From assembly GCA_018388625.1 (NCBI GenBank), contig CP074402.1, positions 1,054,001-1,118,000 on the forward strand: a stretch of DNA of 64,000 nt. Direction: 5' to 3'. The position numbers were made by a program, and so were the translations under genes. This DNA is from Nocardiopsis eucommiae. Its GTDB lineage: Bacteria > Actinomycetota > Actinomycetes > Streptosporangiales > Streptosporangiaceae. The notes beneath the pieces were generated by a model that did not search any database, was not told where the DNA came from, and saw nothing but the letters and a program-made list of their open reading frames with translations. Numbering within the stretch: position 1 is the stretch's first letter; each line of letters starts with the position of its first letter. Of this stretch, positions 36,406 through 47,565 are shown piece by piece.

Positions 36406-39400
36406 CTTCGGCGGAATCCACCGCCAGGCGCGAACCGGAGGATTCCAGAACACCGACCGCCCCGGGCGGAGTGGACGAGCGGCTGCTGGCGCGGCTCAAG
36501 GTCCTCGCGGTGTGTCTGCTCCTGGGAGCACTGGCAGCGAGCATCGACCCCGGCAGGATCGTCAGCGACACCAAGATCGACCTGACGGTCAACCCCCTGG
36601 GGTTCATGGAGCGCGCCCTGCACCTGTGGGACGCCGCGTACTTCGGCCAGCTCCAGAACCAGGCCTACGGGTACTTCTTCCCCAACGGCCCCTTCCACCT
36701 GCTGTTCGACGTGCTCGGCATGCCCGAGTGGCTCATCCAGCGCCTGTGGATGGCCGTGCTGCTCATCGCCGCGTTCGTGGGGGTCTACAAGGTCGCGGAG
36801 GCCCTGGGCCTGGGCACCGTCAACACCCGCATCATCGCCGGTGTGGCCTACGCGCTCGCCCCGCGCGTGCTCACCCTGCTCTCGTACAACTCGGCCGAGC
36901 TCCAGCCCATGCTGCTCATGCCGTGGATCCTGCTGCCGCTCGTCCTGGGCGCCCGACACGGCTACCCGCCCGCGCGCATGGCGCTGCTCTCCGGGCTGGC
37001 CTTCCTCCTGTGCGGCGGCACCAACGCCGCCTCCGAACTGGCGGTCCTGGTCGTCCCCGGCCTCTACCTGCTGACCCGGGCGGGCGGGCCGCGCAAGTGG
37101 CGGCTGATCCTGTGGTGGTCGGGCGCGCTCGTCCTCGCGTCGTTCTGGTACATAGTCCCGCTGCTCATCATGTCGCGGTACGTGTACTCGTTCATGCCCT
37201 ACACGGAGGACGCCGCCGTCACCACGGGGATCACGTCCCTGTTCAACGCCCTGCGCGGCACCTCCAACTGGATGGGCTTCCTGCCCGACATGGGCAACAC
37301 CGCCCTGCCCTCGGGCGCGGAGCTCTCCCTGACCCCCTGGCTGGTCGCGGTCACCGCGCTGGTCGCCGGGCTGGGCCTGGCGGGGCTGATCAACCGGCGC
37401 ACGCCCGAACGCCTCTTCCTCATCAGCTGCCTGCTGGTGGGCACCGCGATCGTCGTCGCCGGGTACACCGGTGCCCTCACCGGCCCCTTCGCTCCGACCA
37501 TGCGCGAGCTGTTCGACGGCGCCCTCGCGCCCTTCCGCAACGTCCACAAGTTCGACGCGCTCATCCGCCTGCCGATCGTCCTGGGCCTCGCCCACCTGCC
37601 GGTCGTGGTCGCCCGCGACTGGGCCGATCGTCGTGGCGTCGGCGACCCCGGGGCCGTCGCCCGGGTCCGCAGGACCGTGGCCGGGGCCAGCGCCGCCGTC
37701 TTCCTCGTCACGCTCGCCCCCATCGCGACCGTCGGCATCGCCCCCAAGGGCGGGTTCGAGGAGATCCCGGACTACTGGTACGAGGCCGTGGAGTGGCTGG
37801 AGGACCGGGGCGACGAGCGCGGCATGACCATGGCGCTGCCCGGGTCCGCGCGCGGTGAGTACGAGTGGGGCCGCCCGCTCGACGAACCCGTGCAGCCGCT
37901 GCTCTCCGGCGCCTGGACCAACCACCAGATCATCCCGTGGGGCTCCTCCGGCATCTCGCGGATCAACCACGAGATCGACCAGCGGGTCTCCTCGGGGCGG
38001 GGGTCCGAGGGGCTCGCGGACACCTTCGCCCGGCTGGGCGTCACCCACCTGATCGTCCGCAACGACCTCCAGCGGGTGGGCAACAACGGCGGCTGGCCCG
38101 CCCGTGTCCACCAGTCGCTCCAGAACTCCCCGGGCATCAGTGAGGCCGCCGAGTTCGGGCCGGTGATCGGCTCGGTCGACCACTCGTCCGCCTCCCAGTG
38201 GTTCGACCAGCCGTACCCGTCCCTCACCGTCTACGAGGTGGAGGACGCCGCGCCCACGGTCGGCACCGTGCCCTCGGGCGACGCGCTCAGGGTCACCGGC
38301 GGCCCGGAGTCCGTCCTCCACCTGGCCGAGCAGGGCATGGTCAACGACGACCGCCCGATCCTGATCGGGGACGACCCCGGCGCGGACGCCGTCGCCGCCG
38401 AGGACACGATCGTCACCGACACCGTCCGGCGCCGCGAGGTCGTCTACTCCGACGTGCGCCGCAATGTCTCCGCCACCCTGACCGAGGACCAGGAGCTGGA
38501 GCGCGACGTCCCCGCGCCCGACATCATGGACCCCGCCTGGGAGGAGTACGTCTCCCATGCCGAGGACCTGGGCGTGGCCGGGGTGACCGCGTCGAGCTCC
38601 GAGGCCGGGGTGGAGTCCCGGGCCAGCGACCGCGACCCGGGGCACGCCCCCACGCGGCCCTGGACGCCGACCTCGGCACCGCCTGGCGCTCCAGCGCGTT
38701 CGCGGGAGCCATCGGCCAGTGGATCGAGGTCGAGTTCGAGGAGCCCCGGGACCTCAGCGGTCTGAGCGTGGCCTTCGAGCAGCTGTCCGGAGAGCCGCCG
38801 CCCTCGCGGGTCACCCTCGTCACCGACGAGGGGCGCACCGAGGCGGCCGTGGCCGCCACCGACGAGCCCCAGGAGCTGGCCGCCCCGCCGGGTCCCACCA
38901 CCACGCTGCGGGTGCGGATCGACGAACTGGCCTGGGAACCGGAGTACCGCTTCGGCACCCGGGTCGGGATCTCCATGATCTCCCTGCCCGGTCTGGAGGC
39001 CACCCGCACCCTGCGGGTGCCCGGGCCCGCCGACGCCGGATCCCACCTCTTCACCGGGTCGACGGGCACCGCCCCCGGCTGCATGGAGGGGTCGCACGTG
39101 TGGGTGTGCAACCCGCGCCTGGAGGTGAGCGGTGAGGACTCCAGCAGGCTCGACCGCACCTTCGAACTCTCCGAGGAGGCCGCGGCCGGACCGCACTCCA
39201 TCTCCGGCGAAGTGGTGCTCACCGACCCCCGGGAGGCGGAGAACGCCGCCAACCGCGCCGACGGGTACCCCCGGGTGACCGGCTCCTCCACGGCCGTCGG
39301 CCACCCCGCCGCCATGGGCCGGGGCGCGCTCGACGACGACGAGACCACCGTCTGGTACCCCGACCCGGAGGAGAAGGCCCCCTGGCTCGACGTCGAGCTG

Positions 39401-40845
39401 GGCGAGCCGACCTCGATCGACCACATGAGGGTCGAGTTCCCCCGCGCCGACAGCGTGATGCGGCCGATCCGCGTCACCGTGGAGGGAGGCGGCACCGTCC
39501 GTGAGGGATGGCTGGACGGCAGCGGTCGCGTCGACTTCGCGGAACTGACCGCCTCGTCCCTCCGGGTGACCTTCGAGCGCCCCGAGGGGCAGGCCCTGGA
39601 GATCGGCACGGTCGACCTCCCCGGGGTCCCCGCCGTGGACCCGCTCCCCGAAGGCGACGCGTCCACCACCTGCGGTCTGGGCCCGACCCTGCGCGTCAAC
39701 GACCGGCGCGTGGAGACGAGGATCAGCGACGGCACCCTCGCGGACCAGCTCACCGGACGTCCGTTGCGCTACGAGACGTGCACCGACCTCGACCTCACCG
39801 AGGGCGAGAACCGGATCGTGGTCGACCCGGGCAACCGCTACCAGGTGCGCTCGGCACTCGTCGGGACCGGAGACGGCCCCGGCACCGCCGGAGGGACGCC
39901 CGAGGTCCGCATGGCCGAGGTCGACACCGTGCACTCCTGGGAGCCGGGGGAGCGCCGCTTCGACGTGGACGTCGACGAGGACAGCCTCCTGGTGGTCAAC
40001 GAGAACTTCAACGAGGGCTGGGAGGCCCGGATCGACGGCGGCGACGGTCCGCTCGAACCGGTGCGGCTGGAGGGCTGGAAACAGGCCTGGGTGCTTCCCG
40101 AGGCGAGCTCGGGCACCGTCACCCTCACCTACACCCCCGACGCCGTGTACCACCGTGTGCTGGTGGCGGGCGGGGCCCTGGCCGCCCTGCTCGTCGTGCT
40201 GGCGCTGTGGCCGCGCCGCTGGCTGCCGGGCGGGAGGCGGCTCACGGCCGAGCCCCCGCGCGGTGCGCGCGCCCTGCCCGGCACCGGTCCCGGATGGCTG
40301 CCCCGGCGCGTGGTGCTGCCGCTGGGCCTGGCCTACGGGGTGTGGATCGCGGGCTGGGCCGGTGCGGCCGCGGTCGGCGTGATCCTGCTGACCCTGTGGT
40401 GGCTGGCCCGTCGGGCCCCCAGGCGACTGCGCCACGCGAAGCCCGGGCGACCGTCCCTGGGCGGCCGGGCCCTGCCCCACCTGGCGGGTCCGTGGGTGGT
40501 CACGGTGTCGTTGGCCCTGGCCGGACTGGCCATGGCCTCGGGGACCCACCTCGTGGTGAACATGCCCTTCCACGACATCACCGAGACCCTCGGCACGGCG
40601 CTGCGCGGCTGGGTACCGCAGGTCCTGTGCCTGCCCGCGATGGCCCGTCTCGTCCTCGCACTGGGACAGCGCGGAGCCGAGCACGATCCCCCTCGGGCAC
40701 CCCGGAGGAGGGCGCCGAGGGGGCCACGGCCGACGCCGACGGCGAGCGTCGGGAGACCGCACCGTCCGAGAACGGATCCGGGCCGAGCCACGGAACCGTA
40801 CGCCTGCCCGAGGCCGGTCACGACGTCGAGGAGGTGCGCGGGTGA
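36402..40845 (+). CDS. aftD: AftD-family alpha-(1->3)-arabinofuranosyltransferase-like protein (two frameshifts)
   Basis: A 1481-residue membrane glycosyltransferase of the DUF3367/AftD family. The N-terminal ~470 residues carry about ten helices and the GT-C start (KIDLTVNPLGFMERALHLWD, ~58-77, with the conserved acidic residues in the first outer loop; AYGYFFPNGPFHLLFD). A large extracellular part holds two discoidin/F5-8-type carbohydrate-binding regions (GTAWRSSAFAGAIGQWIEVEF; WYPDPEEKAPWLDVELGE) and C-terminal helices end it (~1255 on). One base is missing at 38647-38651 and one at 40688-40692. AftD adds branching arabinose to mycobacterial arabinogalactan; this organism probably lacks that polymer, so another glycan is expected. 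Length is close to mycobacterial AftD. Confidence 0.88.
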
Positions 40846-41860
40846 GGATCCCGACGCGGACGGCCCAGGAGCCTGGACGGAGCCTGCCCCGGGGCACGGT
40901 CCTGGTGGCGGCCGGTGCGTTCCTGCTGACCCTGGCCCTGCTCCTGCCGCTGTACGTGCACGACCGGGTCGCCCCGCACCCGGCCGACGCCTCCCTCGGC
41001 CTGCGCATGGTCGACGACGACGCCCGTTTCCTGGACACCGCGACCTGGACCCTGGCGGAGGGGGTCGACCTCGAACGGGACACCCGGGTGGAGGCCTCCG
41101 CGCACGGCGCCGACTGGTCGGCCTGGGAGATGACGGTGAACACCACCTCCTCGGAGCGGGTGCTCGACCACTGGAGCCGTCGGGTGATCGTGGACCGGGA
41201 GACCGGCCGGGCCGTGAACTGCTGCGGTGAGCACGTCGACGGTGACCGCGCGGTGCGCCAGGCCGGGCTGGTCCTGTACTGGCCGCCGGGGGCGCCCGAA
41301 GGGGACCACTCCTTCTACGACGCCGAGGTGCGCTCGGCGCCCTCGGTCGTGTTCGAGGAGGACGACGAGGTCGCCGGGGTGGCGGTGCGCCGCTACACAC
41401 AGACCGTGGACGCCACCCAGGTCCCCGACTCCGCGCGGGACGTACCGGCCGCGTTGTTCGACCCCGACGCCGAGGGCACGGTCAGCGTGAACCGGTGGCT
41501 CACGGCGGAGCGGACCTTCTGGGTCGAGCCGACCACCGGCATCCTGGTGAACCTGGAGGAGAGCAGGTCCGAGACCCTGCGCCCGCAGAACGGCTCGGGC
41601 GAGGTGGAACTGCTCGACGCCGAGCTGGCGCTGGCGGAGGGACAGGTCTCCGGGTACGCCGAGCAGGCCCGGGTGCGGTCGCTGCTGCTGCGCGGACTCG
41701 ACCTCTGGGCCCCCTGGACCCTGGGCCCGGTCGGTGCGGTCGCGGTCCTGGCCGGGCTGCTCGGTGCCTGGCGTGCCCGGCCCCCGAGCAACCGGGGAGC
41801 GTGCGCGGGAGGACGCCGGAACCGCCTGACCGCGCGGGGGACCGTGGGCGGATCGCATAG
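40842..41860 (+). CDS. DUF3068 (PorA-like) membrane-anchored protein (one frameshift)
   Basis: A 339-residue envelope protein: N-terminal helix VLVAAGAFLLTLALLLPLYV (~20-40), a beta-rich extracellular domain with VNRWLTAERTFWVEPTTGILVNLEE (~208-232) typical of DUF3068, and a C-terminal helix WTLGPVGAVAVLAGLLGAW (~290-308). The family occurs beside AftD homologs and envelope genes in actinobacteria; its function is unknown. One G is missing from 41794-41797; with it the protein stops at TAG 41858-41860. Without it the frame runs into the next gene, a false fusion. The start overlaps the AftD stop (GTGA). Confidence 0.85.
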
Positions 41861-41870
41861 GATCGCGGCC

Positions 41871-42723
41871 ATGTGCGGTCGCTATGCCCAGTCCAGGAAC
41901 GTGCACCAACTCCAGCTGGCCTTCTCCCTCCCCGAGGAGGCAGTGGGCGCCGCGGGGACCCACGCGCCTGGCCCCCTCTGGAGGAGCTCGACCCGGACTA
42001 CAACGTCGCGCCGGGCAGCCCGGTGTACGCCGTGCTCGGGCCCCCGCCCCAGGGCCACCCCACCGGCGAACCCGGGCCGCGCTCCCTGCACACCATGCGC
42101 TGGGGCCTCGTGCCCTCCTGGGCCAAGGACCGCAACGTCGGCTACCGGATGATCAACGCCCGTGGCGAGACCGTCGCGGACAAGCCCGCCTTCCGGGTCG
42201 CCTACCGGCGCCGCCGCTGCCTCATCCCCGCCGACGCCTACTACGAGTGGCAGCTGCTCAACAGGGACGGCACCGCCGAGGCCAGCACGTCGCCCGTCAC
42301 CGACCCCCAGCACCGGAAGCGCAAGGCGAAGGCGGCCAAGAAGCCCTTCTCCGTCCACTACCCGGGGACGAGCCGCTCGCCATGGCCGGGATCTTCGAGC
42401 GCTGGCGCGACCCCGAGGTCGACGACCAGAACGACCCCGCCGCCTGGGTGTGGACCTGCGCCGTCATCACCACCGAGGCCGCGCCCGAACTCGCTCACAT
42501 CCACGAACGCATGCCCGTCGTGGTGCCGCGCGAGGACTGGGCCGTCTGGCTCGATCCCACCACGGGCGCCGACGAGCTCGCCGACCTGCTGGACCGGACC
42601 CCGGTGGACCGGTTCGCGGTGGACGAGGTCTCCACCGACGTCAACAGCGTCAGGAACAACCGCCCCGACCTGCTGGAACCGGTTGAGGACGCCGTCCCCG
42701 CCGAACCGGAGACACTTTTCTGA
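41871..42723 (+). CDS. SOS response-associated peptidase/HMCES (SRAP domain) protein (two frameshifts)
   Basis: A 284-residue SRAP-domain protein. It opens MCGRYAQ, where Cys2 becomes the N-terminus and forms a covalent thiazolidine bond with abasic sites in single-stranded DNA, protecting them. Other conserved parts are [12 protein letters not shown] (~47), [12 protein letters not shown] (~77), [15 protein letters not shown] (~95), [14 protein letters not shown] (~112; catalytic Glu), and [12 protein letters not shown] (~210; catalytic His). One G is missing at 41954-41957 and one at 42364-42367. There is little room for a leader; ATG 41871 lies eleven bases after the DUF3068 stop. It is not related to the envelope genes. 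Confidence 0.93.
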
Positions 42724-42854
42724 CCCGGGCGAGGCTGGACAGGCCCGGGGACGGCCTGTGTATGGTGTGCGAGGCCACGGGGAGTGCTTCCCCGGCCCGG
42801 GACACCGTGATCGAGATGTCCCGGCACGTTCGACGTGCGCACATGTGAATACGC

Positions 42855-42945
42855 AACGCGGGAGCTCGCGCCATGGCGGGCTGAGAGGGCGACTCAAGGG
42901 TGTCGCCGACCGCAGAACCTGTTCGGGTAATTCCGACGTAGGGAG
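42855..42945 (+). promoter_or_regulatory. TPP riboswitch upstream of thiC
   Basis: All conserved parts of the THI box are visible in order: CGCGGGAGC, GGCTGAGAGGGCGACTC, the GTCGCC closing strand, CAGAACCTG, GGGTAATTCCG and GTAGGGAG. The 3' strand includes the GGGAGG that serves as ribosome site for ATG 42953, so thiamine pyrophosphate binding should hide it and repress translation. Confidence 0.95.
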
Positions 42946-42952
42946 GCATGCC

Positions 42953-44619
<1,667 letters not shown>

Positions 44620-44664
44620 TCGACGGGCGTGACGGGCCTGTCGCTCCGCAGGGGGCGGCGGGCC

Positions 44665-45479
44665 CTATGCGGGCTTGTGGGCACTGGCGACCAGGTGGAC
44701 GCCGACGTAGTCGTCGGAGTCGGCGGCCCGCAGCTCCATCTCCACCAGCCGTGCCATGGAACGGGGATCACGGGCCAGCATCAGCTCCACGGTGGAGGCC
44801 GACAGCACCGTGCGCGGCTTGATCCACTCCAGCTCCAGACCGGCCTCGGTGACCATCTCCGTCAGCTGCTCCGCGGTGAAGCAGCGGGTGATCGAACCGT
44901 CCGGCCAGGGCACCAGGAGCACGTCCGCGCTGGGGGCGTGGCTCAGCTCCGGCCAGGCGTCCTGCTCGGCCAGCAGCGCCATGCCCAGGACCACGGAGTC
45001 GACGCAGACCAGCACCCGGCCGCCGGGGCGCAGCACCCGGGCCACCTCGGACATCGACGACTCGGTGGCCAGCTGCCGGGAGAACACCCGGTTGTCCGCG
45101 ATGACCCCGTCGAAGGACTCGGGGCTGAAGGCGCGCAGGAAGGCGGAGTCACCGACCACGTGCCGGAGCCGACCGCGCGGCGTGGGGGCGGTACCACGGC
45201 GCGACCGTTGACCAGGGTGAGCGGACGGCGCATGGCCATGTCCACCGAGGGCAGCAGGGTGACGACGTCGTGTCCGGCGGCCACGGCGCGCGGAGTGCCC
45301 TGGAAGTCGGGGCTGGACAGGTCGAGGAGCCGGGCGGGCCGCTCGGGCAGCCAGCGGCTGATCTGCGCCTCCGCGACCGCCCAGTAGAAACGCCAGTAGT
45401 CCGAGAGCCGGTCCGTGGTGGCGAACTGGGCGGCGGGCGATCGGGGGCGGTCGGAGGCCGGAGTCGAGGACGGTCGCAC
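44665..45479 (-). CDS. SAM-dependent methyltransferase-like protein (one frameshift)
   Basis: A 271-residue protein with a class I methyltransferase fold. [21 protein letters not shown] (~25) leads to [25 protein letters not shown], an unusual SAM-binding stretch without the GxGxG pattern. [40 protein letters not shown] matches the later class I region. One base is missing at the plus-strand G run 45184-45188. GTG 45479 is chosen because GAGGAG lies seven bases upstream. Convergent with thiC. The substrate is unknown, and the weak SAM loop leaves open whether it is active. Confidence 0.75.
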
Positions 45480-45594
45480 GTGCACTCCTCTCCCATCCTT
45501 CAGTGAGTCCTACCCGCACTCTGCCATGCCTCACCTTCACCGACGCGGTCAAACCACAAACTTCGGATCCGGGACCCCGTCCCGCTCCCAGGGC

Positions 45595-45620
45595 GGAATC
45601 AGCTCGCGGAGGTCGTTGTT
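45595..45620 (+). promoter_or_regulatory. Sigma-R-type promoter upstream of sigR
   Basis: GGAAT at 45595-45599, then exactly 18 bases, then GTT at 45618-45620, matching the sigma-R consensus GGAAT-N18/19-GTT. It lies upstream of both candidate sigR starts and so suits positive autoregulation, as known for sigRp2 in Streptomyces coelicolor. Confidence 0.75.
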
Positions 45621-45691
45621 GTCACCAGCACCGTCCGGGACGTGGTTCCGGAGCGGGAACTCGGGAGCAGGGAAGGGGTTGGATCAGGAGC

Positions 45692-46474
45692 ATGCCGACC
45701 GCTGGTGCGTGCCTGGAGCGCGGGGAAACGGCGTTGGCGCCACGCGGCGTCGACGCGCAGGTCGGGGGTGTGGGAACGTATCGTTGGGATACGGACACCC
45801 CACCAGGGACCAGCGCGAGGAGGCCGAAGGGCTTGGACCAGAGCCAGGAGACAGCCGGGGAACGGGACGAGCGGTTCGAGAGGGACGTGCTTCCCTTCCT
45901 CGACCAGCTCTACTCGGCGGCGCTGCGCATGACACGCAACCCCTCGGACGCCGAGGACCTGGTGCAGGAGACCTTCGCCAAGGCGTTCGGTTCCTTCCAC
46001 CAGTTCAAGGAGGGGACCAACCTCAAGGCGTGGCTGTACCGCATCCTCACGAACACCTTCATCAACTCCTACCGCAAGAAGCAGCGGGAGCCGAAGCAGG
46101 CCGGGACCGAGGACGTCGAGGACTGGCAGCTCGCCCAGGCCGCCTCGCACACGGCGGCGGGGCTGAAGTCCGCCGAGGCCGAGGCGCTCGAACACCTCCC
46201 CGACAGCGACGTCAAGCGCGCCCTCCAGGAGCTTCCCGAGGACTTCCGGATCGCGGTGTACCTCGCGGACGTCGAGGGCTTCGCGTACAAGGAGGTCGCC
46301 GAGATCATGGGCACCCCCATCGGGACGGTCATGTCCCGGCTGCACAGAGGGCGGCGCCAGCTGCGTTCCCACCTCGAGGAGTACGCGGTGGACCGTGGTT
46401 TCCTCGCCGCGACCAGAGCCGCGGAGGCGTCGGCCGTCGCGTCGGGGTCGGCGGCGGGGGTCGAGCACAGGTGA
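45692..46474 (+). CDS. sigR: ECF sigma factor SigR (thiol-oxidative stress)
   Basis: An ECF sigma factor of the SigR/SigH group that directs the disulfide-stress regulon. Region 2 has [21 protein letters not shown] and [22 protein letters not shown]; region 4 has [26 protein letters not shown] and [15 protein letters not shown]. Two starts are plausible: ATG 45692 (AGGAG just ahead; 260 residues) or TTG 45833 (GGAGG ahead; 213 residues). This mirrors the long, unstable sigma-R' and short sigma-R forms of Streptomyces, whose extension is of similar length. The anti-sigma factor gene follows 25 bases after the stop, and a sigma-R-type promoter precedes it. Confidence 0.93.
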   Translation: MPTAGACLERGETALAPRGVDAQVGGVGTYRWDTDTPPGTSARRPKGLDQSQETAGERDERFERDVLPFLDQLYSAALRMTRNPSDAEDLVQETFAKAFGSFHQFKEGTNLKAWLYRILTNTFINSYRKKQREPKQAGTEDVEDWQLAQAASHTAAGLKSAEAEALEHLPDSDVKRALQELPEDFRIAVYLADVEGFAYKEVAEIMGTPIGTVMSRLHRGRRQLRSHLEEYAVDRGFLAATRAAEASAVASGSAAGVEHR

Positions 46475-46499
46475 GCGGGTCGGATCGAGGAGATCGGCA

Positions 46500-46810
46500 A
46501 TGAGCGGCGGTCACGACAAGTCGGAGACGGACACCCCGTGCAGCGAGGTGCTCGACAAGCTGTACACCTACCTTGACGGTGAGCTGGCGGAGAGCGACTG
46601 CCCCGAGGTCAGGGCGCACCTGGACGGGTGCAGCCCCTGCCTGGACGAGTACGGTCTGGAAGAGGCCGTGAAGAAGCTCGTCGCCAAGCACTGCGGTTGC
46701 GATCCGGTCCCGCTGGACCTGCGTGACAAGGTCCTCGGGCGGCTCGCGGAGGCGCGCAACGAGCAGCTGGCCCGTGAGGCGAGGGCGGACTCCCCGGGGC
46801 GCCCGCCTGA
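46500..46810 (+). CDS. rsrA: Zinc redox-sensing anti-sigma factor RsrA (one frameshift near the end)
   Basis: A 103-residue ZAS-family anti-sigma factor that holds SigR under reducing conditions and lets go when its Cys residues form disulfides. The zinc motif HxxxCxxC is HLDGCSPC (~39-46), with further Cys in DTPCSEV (~14) and KHCGCDPVP (~63). ATG 46500 has GAGGAG upstream. One G is missing at 46796-46799; with it the protein ends SPGAPA at TGA 46808-46810. As given, the frame runs through the downstream terminator for some 85 odd residues, which is biologically unlikely. Partner and order with sigR are conserved in actinobacteria. Confidence 0.92.
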
Positions 46811-46853
46811 CACGGGTCCGATCCGTCGGCGGCCCCGGGCCGCCCGGGACGAG

Positions 46854-46890
46854 GTGGCGAAAGCTGGAATTCCAGCTTTCGCCACTTTTT
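46854..46890 (+). terminator. Perfect 32-base palindrome plus T run after rsrA
   Basis: GTGGCGAAAGCTGG-AATT-CCAGCTTTCGCCAC is perfectly self-complementary over 46854-46885 and is followed by TTTTT (46886-46890): a textbook intrinsic terminator for sigR-rsrA. A second smaller one, CCCCC/GGGGG at 46968-46984 followed by TTTT, lies about 80 bases on. Confidence 0.92.
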
Positions 46891-47229
46891 GTGTATCCAG
46901 GGATGCTTGTTGTGTTCTGATGCGTTCTGGGCTATTTGTGTGCTTTTGTAGAAAGAGTTCGCCGCATCCCCCTGGACTCGGGGGTTTTGGTCACAGGGGT
47001 GCCGAGTTGGCGGTTCCTGAGGGGTTCGACACGCCCGATGCCTGGAATCGGTTTTCGGTCGTGACCGAGTCGGAATGAATTTCCTTGAACTTGTGAGAGA
47101 CCGTTTCGATCGCTCACGATGGGTAGTCATGCCTGATGAGGTTGGCCGACCCCGCGTCCAGGATCGCCCGGGGCGCCGATGGTCCCCGGCGTCGCACCTG
47201 TGACCTATTGTCACTCTGTGTAACCATCT

Positions 47230-47256
47230 GGAATGACTAATTGAATTAGTAATTCC
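47230..47256. promoter_or_regulatory. Long AT-rich palindrome, candidate operator
   Basis: The central ACTAATT-G-AATTAGT (47236-47250) is perfect and is framed by GGAAT (47230-47234) and ATTCC (47252-47256); only one pair (47235/47251) mismatches. No T run follows, so it is less likely a terminator and more likely a protein-binding site. Confidence 0.6.
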
Positions 47257-47351
47257 ACGCTCCGGAACTTCACGTCCTCTCTGGCTTCGTCTCTGCCCTC
47301 GGTTCGGGTTGGGGGTAATCAGGATGGTGTCGTGGCCCGTTAAACTGGAGG

Positions 47352-47370
47352 CCTTATCCAACGAATAAGG
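47352..47370. promoter_or_regulatory. Inverted repeat upstream of the 25-residue peptide gene
   Basis: CCTTAT (47352-47357) and ATAAGG (47365-47370) are complementary with a seven-base spacer, about 60 bases before the start of the small peptide gene. An operator or a small hairpin in the leader are both possible. Confidence 0.45.
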
Positions 47371-47432
47371 TCATTTGCGCGGCGTGCCCGGTGGATGAGG
47401 GGGCATGCGCCACGGGGAGAAGGGGGTCGACG

Positions 47433-47510
47433 ATGCTCGTCACCATGTTCGGTTCGATGATGTCCGCCGTTTTTGTGGCTTCCACTTTTACCGGATGGGC
47501 TTGGTGGTAG
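47433..47510 (+). CDS. Possible 25-residue hydrophobic peptide
   Basis: ATG 47433 opens a 25-codon frame ending TAG 47508-47510. The product has an N-terminal MLVTMFGSMM, a single hydrophobic stretch SAVFVASTFTG and the ending WAWW. A strong purine-rich ribosome site (GAGAAGGGGG) lies seven bases before the start. It would be a one-helix membrane peptide. The Trp-rich end resembles aromatic belts at the membrane face. I know no family for it. It could be a translated leader for the downstream HD-GYP gene, 55 bases away, or a free membrane peptide. Evidence is the ribosome site and the composition only. Confidence 0.5.
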   Translation: MLVTMFGSMMSAVFVASTFTGWAWW

Positions 47511-47565
47511 AACAGAACCGGTGAAACCATGACAGTCCGGTCGTCGTCGGTGGGGGTGAACGGGG

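Larger units (their letters stand above)
46891..47432. other. AT-rich intergenic region with several inverted repeats
   Basis: About 540 bases without a convincing gene of normal length. It is much AT-richer than its surroundings and contains a hairpin with T run (46968-46988), GTGAC-N5-GTCAC (47200-47214), a long palindrome (47230-47256) and CCTTAT-N7-ATAAGG (47352-47370). It lies between the rsrA terminator and a possible 25-residue peptide gene. It could hold promoters with operators, a small RNA or a remnant of mobile DNA; I see no transposase or integrase pieces. Confidence 0.6.

Noticed and set aside
36402-40845. Very long open frames on the strand opposite AftD, gdh and other large genes
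   Set aside because: They mirror the strong third-position G/C bias of the real genes, have repetitive Gly/Arg/Asp/His composition, lack recognisable domains and good ribosome sites.
40842-42152. A fusion of DUF3068 with the SRAP/HMCES protein
   Set aside because: The frame continues only because a G is missing at 41794-41797. HMCES needs Cys2 at its N-terminus, which a fusion would block.
46500-47078. An RsrA with an 85-residue Cys-containing extension
   Set aside because: The extension is translated across a perfect terminator palindrome and AT-rich non-coding DNA. One added G at 46796-46799 gives the normal family end.
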